Of a stretch of DNA of 64,000 bases, positions 12,808 through 23,400 are shown one piece after another; position 1 is the stretch's first letter; the number at the start of each line of letters is the position of its first letter. Below the pieces are notes generated by a model that was not told the origin of the DNA, did no database searches, and saw nothing but the letters and a program-made list of their open reading frames with translations. Both the position numbers and the translations under genes were made by a program. The stretch lies in assembly GCA_030549335.1 (NCBI GenBank), contig CM060190.1, forward strand, positions 49,932,999 to 49,996,998. The letters are read 5' to 3'. This DNA is from Pontederia crassipes. Taxonomy: Eukaryota > Streptophyta > Magnoliopsida > Commelinales > Pontederiaceae.

Positions 12808-13266
12808 AGGTGTTCACGGGTCGGATCGGACCTAATTCGTGAACAAATTTGATCTCCGGGTCAGATCGGGTGGTCGGGTAATCCGATCACCCAATTTTTT
12901 TATTTTTTCTTATTATTTTATATTTTATTTAATATAAAAATATTATTTAATATTATTTTAATAGCATAAAATATATTTTTTAACTATTTAATATTATTTC
13001 TGCATTTAAAATATTTAATTTCAATTTTTTAAAATTTTTTTAAATCAAATATAAGCCTTAAGTTTAAATAAAAAAGAAAAAAATAAAAATAAATAAAAAA
13101 TCGGGTCGGGTCGGGTCGGGTTAGATTTTTTCAACCCATACCCGACCCGACCAATGGTCGGGTTGAGTTCAGGTCGGGTCGAGTCCGACCCGACCACTGA
13201 TCCAAGTCGATCCGAACTGGTTCGGGTCATCGGGTTCACGGGTCGATCTGACTCGTGAACACTCCT
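12808..13266. mobile_element. hAT-like MITE with GGGTCGG-rich ends
   Basis: Ends are AGGTGTTCACGGGTC at left and, reverse-complemented, AGGAGTGTTCACGAGTC at right, a familiar non-autonomous hAT-type terminus in plants. Inside, GGGTC/GACCC pentamers are tandemly repeated at 13101-13121 and clustered through 13250, pairing with the left end. Candidate 8-bp TSDs are ACATGTAG (12800-12807) and ACGTGTTG (13267-13274), six of eight matching. It is nested within the 12.45-14.0 kb foldback element. Confidence 0.65.
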
Positions 13267-13279
13267 ACGTGTTGGTTTG

Positions 13280-13740
13280 ATAGGACTTTAAAATTATTGA
13301 GTAAGATAAAAGTCTCACGGATAGTGGATTTCGATGTATTATTTTTTAATGAAAAAAATGAGTGTTAATACATTGATTGATTCTTTTGTAAAAAAATGCA
13401 CCTGTGATATTCATTAAATATTGATTTAATGGGACTCATAAATAATTGAGTCAATGCGAAGTCCTATGGATAGTCGACTTCAGGATAATAAGTTAAGCAC
13501 TACATGGATAATGAAAGTGTTAAATACGATGACAATATCGATCAAGAGGGAGATGTTGGATATATGACCGTTATGGTCATTAAAAAATGTAATTATAATA
13601 AACATTGGCCACTATGATTATAATGGTAGGAATATGTAACGAATGTATTTGATCATTATATAAAGGCATGGTAGGGGCACGGTATAATTCGATGTCGAGC
13701 TTCGAATGATTCTCAAGTATTTTCCACCAATTTTTTCATT
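13280..13740 (+). mobile_element. Copia-like retrotransposon fragment (3' end and LTR start)
   Basis: AAGAGGGAGATGTTGGATAT near 13544 resembles a Copia polypurine tract followed by an LTR start (TGTTGG). About 90 bp later comes ATTATATAAAGGC, a good TATA box, consistent with an LTR promoter. The preceding 250 bp is probably degraded internal sequence. No coding domain is legible and the far end is undefined. Confidence 0.4.
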
Positions 13741-14100
13741 CACCCACGTGAACGGTTGCTGTGACTGAGGGAAGAGGAATGGAAATGAGGAAGTTCACCT
13801 TGAAGAATGATATCGTCCAATCCGAGGCAACGGAAAAAAAAAAGTTGAAAAGGGATTATTTATATCCTAATCAATCTTAATTATTATTAATAGAATTTTA
13901 TGATGGTAAAAGTAGGAGAAAAAATACATCAATTTTTTTAGCTTTGATCTTGAAATAATAAACATTCTTTATTTATATTTTCATCATTTTTGAAACAAGT
14001 ACGACAATCTTATAATAATAGAGAACTAAAACTGGAGATCCTTATCAAAATCATATGAACACTTCACTTATATCATCAATCAAAACAGTGAAAAAATTTA

Positions 14101-14684
14101 GGAGATGTTTGGATGTTGGAATTAGGTGGAACCGTGGAACTACCAAATGCCATCATACAATCTATTTTTCGAGGTGAAAGTATGTGACCCTGATTCTATC
14201 GTTTTAGTTGAATCGAGTCATGTTCTACTTTTTGTTTTGTTTCTTGTTTATATGTCTTTTTTTTGTTTTGCAAACTTTTTTCAATTGTCATTTTCTATCT
14301 TTTACGTTTTTGATATAAAATAATTTATTTATTGTATATAAAATATTTATTATAAAAGATTAATATAGTATTATTTATCATTTCATTAAAAAATATTTTT
14401 TTGTTAATATAGTTTATTAAAGAATGGTTTATTATATTTAAATTCTCTATTTTCTAAAAAATAATAAACAATGAATTTATAAATTTATTTTTATTAATTA
14501 ATAAAATTATTTTTTATATTTATAATACATAATTTTTTATTCAAACACTTACTAAAATTAATGACATTGATTACTTGATCCTTCAACATTATGTTTCACC
14601 TCATCTAAAATATTTCAAATTAATTTGTCAATTTAACTATTCACTTAAAATGAAGAGGAACAATAATTTCATTATCCAAACGAC
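14101..14684. mobile_element. Tourist/PIF-like MITE
   Basis: Left end GGAGATGTTTGGATGTTGGAA and right end (reverse complement) GTCGTTTGGATAATGAAA form short imperfect terminal inverted repeats, each flanked by TTA (14098-14100 and 14685-14687). The interior is very AT-rich with no ORF that belongs to a known protein. A TTA duplication with GTTTGG-containing ends points to the PIF/Harbinger superfamily. Confidence 0.5.
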
Positions 14685-14944
14685 TTAGGACATACATGAT
14701 GTGACTAAGAACCTCTGTTCTCGTTTTTTTTTATGTTTCAAATGCTCCCATTATTATAAGGAGACCGCAGTGACAAATATTGCGATGACCAATCTTGTGA
14801 TATTTTTTGGAGGATCATTCACTTTAGCACATCTTTCAAAGCATGTATTTGGACACCTCTACTCTTTCATAATTAATGGATAAACACTAATTACCAATTA
14901 GAAAAAAATTGAGGACAAACTATCAATAGTAAATAGAGTAAGGT

Positions 14945-14951
<7 letters not shown>

Positions 14952-14990
<39 letters not shown>
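14952..14990. repeat. (TA)n microsatellite
   Basis: About 20 uninterrupted TA units. Confidence 0.95.
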
Positions 14991-14993
<3 letters not shown>

Positions 14994-17463
14994 CTTGATA
15001 AAGTGATTGGGGCTTGATTTTCAAGGTTCAAACCTCTGACCAAAATGTACAAATCTATATTTACAAGGAATCTTACGCCGAACTTAATTTTATATTTTCA
15101 GCGGTGTTATAGGAAAAAAGTATACAGACCAGTAGTTATTATTTATTGCAGTGTTCAATTACTTTTTAGAGGCGAAACTTTGATCCTTCCGAGTCTTTCA
15201 AAGAATAATGAATTTGGGAACTATGTGAAGTTTCATGCAACGATGTTAATCAGACGATTCGATGGTACGATTATAAATAAAATGTTAATCAGACGACATT
15301 AACGGTGAGCTGGGTTCCTAATCAATCTTGATCTCTTCAATCGAACGATCTAATTACAAAATTAATATTTACGGGGAAATATGAAAACTCGTGGATGAGC
15401 AGTTTTTTTTCTGCACACAGGAGGGGACGAGGGGTTGGTCAAAGTCTTTGTTGGAATGCCCCAAGTCCTCCTAATTTGTCACTTACCACTTGATCGTTTC
15501 AGCAAAAAGCCTAACTGCAAGTTGTTCGCATGCACTTTGTTCCAAGCTGCCACTGCCAAACTTATGTAGTCTACATTTGATTAATTAAGGCGCAACGTAG
15601 AACCTGCATATTTTATCCGAATGTAATCTCACTGGAAATTAAGCACATTTATGTCTACTGCTTGATGCTTCAGAATGAGTATTTTGTACAGTCGATAGTG
15701 TCTTGGTTAGAAGTGGATCAAGTGATCACTAACTAGTTTTAACTTGTGCACCGCATTATAAAAGAAGGGAAAAAAAAGGCGCCATTTGTACATGCTAAAA
15801 CACAACCCAACTTTCTTACTTCCATGGGAAAGGTCAAAGGAGTCGGAGCATGCATGAAGGCAGCACCTCTCTCGTCAAAAGTAATTATGCATGAAGACAG
15901 CACCTCCCTCCCCCTCATCACTGACCACTTGCTCCCTCTCTCCTCTCTCTCCTCTCTCTCTCTCCGAGCACCGAAATTGGGATACCTGATCATGCGGAAG
16001 CAGCATCTGCCAGCAATCTGCAGCTGCTGCTGCTGCAGGTGCAGTACTGAAGTCAAAAAAAAAAAAAATATGTACACATCAGGCGAGAAGAGACTTCGGG
16101 GTCAGAGAGACAGAGAGAGAGAGCATTGTCATGTTGTGGATTGTTCTCATTGATGTGGGTGCTTGTTCTCATTGATGTGGGTGCTTGGGGAAGCAGCAAA
16201 ATTGACCACCCCATGCACCAAGGTTTGTAGGTTTGAATGCGGATAGTCCGTTACAAGGACTACATCACATCCGCAAAACGTTAAGTTGGTGACATTTGAA
16301 TTTGATGTCAATTACATCATATGTGTGAATTTGTCGTATGGATTTGAAGGTATATATATGTAACCTTTTTTACACATCGTTTGTTGGTTCCACTTGTTCC
16401 CACTCCATCGACGTGGTCATGCAAACGTTAACATGCCAGTATGCCACCCCCACCAAGATCTAAAAAATCGCCCTTATTAGTGAAACGGTCGCTAAATTCC
16501 GGTGCTGGGATGAGATGTATATGTCATCCATGTTGCTATCTGAGATGCATGTCATCAATGCAGCTTGGAATGATACAATGATGATAAAATATTAACGAAC
16601 AATGGTTTGACTAAATCCAATAAAAATATTTGATATATATATATATATATGATATCTTTGTAATATAATAAAAAACATTATTCATTTTAAAATGATTTAA
16701 ATATACTAAAAAATGTTATTGTAACATGAAAATAAATAAAATTAATTAATAAATAATATTGTAGTTAATTTACATTTATTACAGGAAGGAGTAAAATATT
16801 AGGAAAAGAATATAGTTTGATATTTAAATACCAAATAAAGTTTTTAATGAAAGAAAGAAAGAGATATAGTTGGAATAAATCTTGAACAGGTAAATAGTGT
16901 GATATTTTAATAAAGTGTTTCTTCACCATGTATCCAGCACGAAGAAGTTTCTGTACAAAGTCATCAAACTTAAGCTTAAATAATGGTCTTATTTTAAGGA
17001 CACTTCATTGAGTGATTGCTGACGGAGGTGGTGCAGCAAAAATCATCATACTCGGACGATTTCCAATGCTTTGATCTTTGAGGTCATCAAAGTTCATGCC
17101 GGCGGGAAGGCCATAAATTCAGCGCAACATCTGGGGCAATGACTCGATAGATCATTTGGCAGATTGCAGTACGACTTAAATACTTAATCAGCTAAAGACC
17201 AAGATTAGCTTCGTTCAAACTCCTACATACATGAGCAAATGTGTTTTAGTTCTTAACCATTAGAATTGAGCTCCATATGATAATAAATTTTCGGAGAATG
17301 GTATGTATGAACTCACCAGTTGCAAGACTGGCAGAGTTAGAGCTTATAAGCAGCAGAAACGCCTGGAGGATGTTGCACATCTCCAACATGAATTAATAGA
17401 ATTGGCAGTTTACTATAAGAAAATCAAGAGAGGATGCCAACTTCAACTGATGTTGAAGGATTT
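14991..17463. other. intergenic region 3' of the RNR1 gene, no complete gene seen
   Basis: Contains a polypyrimidine TCTC stretch near 15930-15965, a 22-bp tandem duplication (TTGTTCTCATTGATGTGGGTGC at 16141-16184) and AT-rich filler. Overlapping ORFs at 15739-16153 on both strands cross the TCTC and poly-A runs and look spurious. At 17005-17097 on the minus strand a 30-codon frame has a protein-like composition (see findings). The last few hundred bases probably include the RNR1 3' UTR. Confidence 0.5.
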
Positions 17464-20400
17464 TCACACTTCCTTAACAGAAAGCACGTCATCACGTGGA
17501 TGAGACTCAACAACTACAACATTTATCCCATCTCCAATCTGTGTTCCAACTGAAACTGCTGACGTCACCTGAATACCGACCTGCAAAAGCATTGTTGTTA
17601 TGACAAATTAATCCACCATTAACAAAAAAGAAAACTAAATTTCAGTGGCTACATTGTTTATTTTATTGGGCATCGGAACTAGGCTTCCACTTACATATTT
17701 TTTTACATGAGAATTTACACTGCTGTTTAGGTAGTAATCTGTCTAGCATAAAAAAATTATAATGCAGTGCACTGATAATAGAAATATGAATCATAACCTA
17801 AAAGCCAATAGTGAAAACAATGAAGTTAATCTGCTACCAAGACAAGAATTACCTCAACCAGAAGCAAGAGTGCGAGTCGATCTTTAACAAACCTAAGGAC
17901 CAATGCAGAATACCTCCTTTCTCTGGGTTGTCTTCTCAAATACTCCAGTAACCAATATCTTAAACTGCTGTTTTGAAGTCTCTTTGCTACTCTAGCATGC
18001 ATGTTCACAAGACAAGATATGCCCTCTAATTCACCAGCAGAAAATGGTAGTGTGTCCCCTCTAAGAAAGGCCTTGACCTGAAGGATAGAATCACATCATT
18101 GTTCAGAGTTAAGCATAAAGAAACAAAATAAATAAATTTAAGTTCATTCCGGACACAACAAATGCAGCTGGGTAATATTACCACTTAAGTATCAATTTTT
18201 TTATCTACTACTTAAGAATGTTACTAATCCTTTGAGCATTACAATCACTTTCATCAATTGACACTAAACATCCCTCGTATGATCACAATGAGACAATCAT
18301 AGCTATTACCTTAGTCGATTCACATTACAAGACAACATATGGATGTCGAATTAATGACATATTGGCATCAATAGTCTTGAAACAAAATCATATTCTGAGA
18401 TGTATTTGTAACATCGAACAAACCTGATAATGGGACAGAAGATCAATATATCTGCGAATAGGAGAAGTAAACTGGACATAACCAGGAACACCCAAACTGC
18501 CATGGCGAATCGCTTTCCGGAAATCCATTTCTGCAGCACGCATAATTCTAACATAAGCTGTGCTCCTTACAGGTCCTTCAGGGAGATGTGAAAATGCTGA
18601 CGCCGAAATATTTGTCTGTGGCTGTCCTCTGTACGGCAAAGGAATATTGTTGCAGGAACCAAAAGTAGCTATAACCTCTCCGCACAGTATCATCATTTCA
18701 GAGACTAGTCTCATAGCAGGATCTGATTGATTTTCAACATACAAACTTATAGAAGGTTCAGGATCATCAGGATTCACCACTTTGATTCTTGGTTCTATCA
18801 TTGTTGTGTCTATTGCTCCCTGTTATATTAGTTCAATGATTAATCGTAAAACAACTAGAAAATTGTGGAACTGAGAATGGTCATACTCTATAGCATACAT
18901 CATTATGAGAGACAAAGACTTCAAGTAGATGAGACATGCTAATATAATAAATGTTGACTGCAAAATGCAAAAGACCTTTTTTTCAGACGGAATAAAAGAA
19001 AACAACTGGAGGTTGAGAAAGTCACTCAACAAGAGAATTAAAAAAGTAATATATCTTTGCAAAACACAATTTAAAAAAAAACACCACCAAGGAAGAGATA
19101 ATCGGAAGAAACCAAAAAAGGAGGAGATGATACCTGGTCCCGGCGCCATTTTAACCTGAGTGAAGCTGCTTCAGATAAAATCCTGAGTTCAGCCTCCTCT
19201 TCCAGATTCAAGTGAAGTAACTCAGATGCACTCTCATAAGTCAACATATATGTGGGCTTAATGACTGAGTTCTCAATGGAAAAGTCTGCAATGCTGAAAT
19301 GTGAATTTTTTTTTAAAACTGACTTCACAATGAAAAGATTCATAAGAAATAAAGAGAATCAAAACAACTGAACTTACCTGCCATCTTCATGCAATGTCAC
19401 ACAAACACTGATGGCCTTGCATGCTTTGCCTTGTTGTAAACTCATATGTTCCATTGCAAGTTTTTCTGGGAACATAGGAAAAGTAGCAGTAGGCAAAAAT
19501 ATAGAAGTTCCTCTCCTCATTGCCTCCCTGCAGAATAGAAATTTAAATGACATATATTGATCACGAATTTACCAATTCAAAAGAAACAAACAAAGAGGGG
19601 AAGACCTATCAACAATGCTGTGAGGTGAAACCAAGCTTGTAGGATCAGCGACATGGATCCAGACTTTGATCCTACCATCTGGAAGCTTCATTGCACTTAA
19701 TGCATCATCAAGCTGAATAAACGAAAATGCATTAAATAAAAAAGATTTCACCAGATGATGGTGTAAGAAAAATATGTTAGAGCAAAATTTTCATGCCCTA
19801 TGTAATTATATTTTGATGATACAAACCTCAAAATATTAGAGTTATATTTAAAATGCCGAAAAATTCTAAATAAGAATGAGTTATTTCGTGTACTAAACTT
19901 TTGATTAATATTTGTCTATATTCTCATGAGATTTACATTAAGAGGCGAATATAAAAGTTATAGATAACTCTTTTATCTTTGTAGACAATCACCTCATTTG
20001 GACAATCACATAAAAAAATTATGTTTAAACAAGTAAAGTTCGAAAAATTGAAGTTGATATTTTATATGCTAAACTTGCACTTAATATTTGAGTATCCTAT
20101 CGTGAGATTTAGACCAAGAGATTAATATAAAAGTTATAGATAATATTGTTAGCTTTTCATAGAATCAGATATCATTTCATTTGGATACTGGTATGAAAGT
20201 TATATATAAAAGAGTAAAGGCCTAAAATATTTTATTTAAAATGAATAACTTTTTGTATTGAACTTTGAATCAATATTTGATTATGTTCTCCTTAGATTTG
20301 GATGTAGAGAATTTTGTTAGCTTTCTATAGAATAAAAAATCATCTCATTTGAATAACTGTAAAAAAATTATGCTCAAAATAGTGTAGGACGGTCGATCTG

Positions 20401-23400
20401 GTGGTTGAAGCACCGGTCGACCGGTCAAGCACACCGGTCGACCGGTCAATGCAGAAAATGCAGAAATCACGCATCAGAATGTCGAGACCATGACGGCCGA
20501 AGCACCGAATGGCCAGTGTAGAATTCACCAACGGTCATATTTTTCAAAAAAAAGTGTACCAGTCGACCGGTGAGGCAGAGTGATCGACCGGTCAACGCGC
20601 AGAATGCACTATAACGGTCATATTTTGGCCCCAAAATTAGGACATAAGCCCCAACGACTAAATGGAGTTAAGAAGGCTATAAAAGAGAACCCAAATGTGT
20701 AGGAATGATCAAGACTTTCAAGGAAAAGTGGAAAGAACATTTGTGAAGTCCATTAGAACTCCAAGTTGCAAATCTTTCATTTCTTTCTCTCTTACTCTTG
20801 TGTGAGGCTCCAAATTGCAAAAGAGAAATTGAGGAGTGTTCTTGTGATTTTGTAATAGTTATTTAGCTCCTGAGTGAAAAAAGGTTGTCTTACCTCTTGA
20901 GCGAAGAAAAGACGGATGAAAGAGGTGTGCCTTACCTCTTGAAACCGAGAAAAAACAAGAGTTATAAAGGGTTTCGTCCTTACCCCATTTGGAACGAAGG
21001 AAGGGTGTTAATGGAATCTCCGATGATCTCGAGGTCGAGAAGTCGGAGCGGGGACGTAGGCCAAGGTGTGGCCGAACCTCGTCAACAAATCACCGTGCAT
21101 CTTGTGTTTATCTTTCTCTCTCCCTATCCTTTCTATTGTATTATTCATGTGATTTGATTTCTACTGTGTTGGTTTAAATATTAACGAATCGATTTTAAAC
21201 TTCCATGACGATTTTCGTAAAATCGGTATTTTCGATTTAACACCAATTCACCCCCACCCCCCTCTTGGTGCCTTGTAATCCTACAAAATCTTAGTGAAAA
21301 CTAGCACATTGCATATATATCTCATCGTACCTCATCAGCCTCATCCACATCAATGGCATAAACTTTCAAGAATGTGAGGTCTTTTCTGTTTTCCTAAACA
21401 TAAAAAAAAGTTAGGAATTGACATTACAAGTGAGACTGCAGCAATAAAGTTGATACAATCCTATCAATAAGAACTCCCTACCTCATCTGGATCAAAAGAA
21501 AGTGTTAAAAGGTTTTCAGCAGCCAACAGAACATCTTCACTATATTCTGTTTGGATGTTGAGCTTTAAGAGGTCAAGATTGACGTGTACAGGAAAGTAAC
21601 CAGTATCTATAAGAAGGTTTAATGCAGCAGATGAGGTTTTTAACAATCCCATTGCCTTGAGTATCTGTCAAAAGAAGAAACAATTCATGTCAAACAGATA
21701 CTGGATTCATATAAAAATTATATCATTTTCGCCTTATCTATCACAATATTGAACAATTTATGTCAAACAGATACTGCATTAGTATAAAAAAAGAATCATT
21801 TTTATATATTATTTTCAGGGAAAAAATGATATCCTGGAAGTAAAGGGCTAGCAGACCAATTGATTAACCAACATATTTGCAATCACAATACCTTATTAAT
21901 TGTTGTTAAAGAATTTAGATAACATACAACAAAGGTGAGATAATGCTAGGGCCGGGTATTTTTACATTTCCTGCAGTTTTTCTTTGTTCGTCATTTTTGC
22001 ATGCGTCTAGAGCGTAAGCTTCAAGAGCCTCTATTCTGTTTTTTAATTTGTTATCTCTTATCCATGAACCCTTAGGCGGTTTAGAGCCTAATGGCATAGC
22101 CTTGGCAGACACCAGTAACTGCACAACTTCTTGAAGTTCCTGCTCTGAGGATTCTTTAACAAGTTTCCTGTGTAGCAATTCCTCCACCTACTCCAATATA
22201 TAAAAGTTATGTAACATGAGACATCTTGGATTAAAATAAAACATGCAAAGAATAATTAGCAAAACACAAGAGAATTGCTTACATGATGTGCACAAAGGTA
22301 ACAAGATGGCCAGCAGATATATAGGAACTAAGAAAGATCAGATGCACGGAAGTTATTCACTATCTCTGTGCCACAAATTGTATCTAGTATTTACATGCTC
22401 TTTTTGCAGATTAGTATTTACAGCTGCACTATTTGATTCTATATTAGATGTCAAGTTGTCAAGATCTTGATCTAGATCTTAAGATCTTAAGATCTTACGA
22501 TCTGATCTCGATTTTATCTTGCGGAACTTATGTGTAAGATCTTGCTCTTTGTCCGATCTTAACGATCTCATATGATTAATAGAATCATTTAAATATTAGT
22601 CAAAAAATATATTTTTAATAATAATTAATTTAGATGAGTTTAATATATTTTTTCTTTATTTTTGATGTAATTTGGTTTAAGAATCAATAAAAAAATAACT
22701 TAGTGAGGTGTAATTAAGATTTCAATGTGGTAAATTTATCAAAAAAAAACATTTATTATTTTAAAATATACTTATTTTATTAATAGATAGGATTTTACAA
22801 TTCTCGATCCAATCTTGTGATCTTCGATCTTATGACCCCTCTCCGATTTTATATAAGATCTCCATCTCGACAATCTCCAAACCATTACATGGACCAATTA
22901 CATAAGTGTTGACACAGTAACCAATGCAATAAATGGCAAAGCAAATGAAAGAAAAATATGTGGATTCTTAGATGCTTCATCAGCCAGAAAGTGAGGCTCT
23001 TCAGAATGTTTTTCCAGCACACAGACGCATTTTCTGATGATAAACACATTTGTTTACGGTTTGACGATAAACACATTGAATGCAAAAATTAATGTATAGC
23101 TGTCAATTTCCTTTTGGCAATAAAACATTCTATGTTATTTTTTGTGGCAAATATTCTGTTATTAATTTCGAAGAAATAAAAAATAAACAGAATTAAGCAT
23201 CAATAAGTAATTTGATGTTTTTTAAAGGATGCATGTTCTGAGGAGATGCAGTGGTTCATGGGCAGGATGGCTGAAAGATAGGAGAAGGCAACATATAGTG
23301 CATATTTCATTCCATTCATAAATCCACTTTCTTCCCTATGAGTTCCAGCATCAGTAAGAATCCTAGTTCTTATTGTTCATATGTTATGTTATGGATATAC

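Larger units (their letters stand above)
12450..14005. mobile_element. foldback element with nested insertions
   Basis: Arms at about 12455-12700 and 13755-14000 are inverted copies: left AATTGATGTATTTTTTCTCC and CCGTCATAAAATTCTATTGA pair with right-arm AATAGAATTTTATGATGG and GGAGAAAAAATACATCAATT. Further in, left CATTCCTCTTCCCTC pairs with right GAGGGAAGAGGAATG. The interior holds unrelated DNA: a hAT-like MITE (12808-13266) and a Copia-like fragment (about 13280-13740). Outer borders are approximate because no clean TSD was found. Likely a MULE or foldback element, by structure only. Confidence 0.65.

Noticed and set aside
13101..13121. Tandem GGGTCGGGTCGGG as telomere-like repeat
   Set aside because: It is the subterminal part of a hAT-like MITE and does not match the plant telomere unit.
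15739..16153. Overlapping plus (135-codon) and minus (112-codon) ORFs
   Set aside because: Mutual shadows across TCTC and poly-A runs; no recognisable protein and no splice signals of interest.
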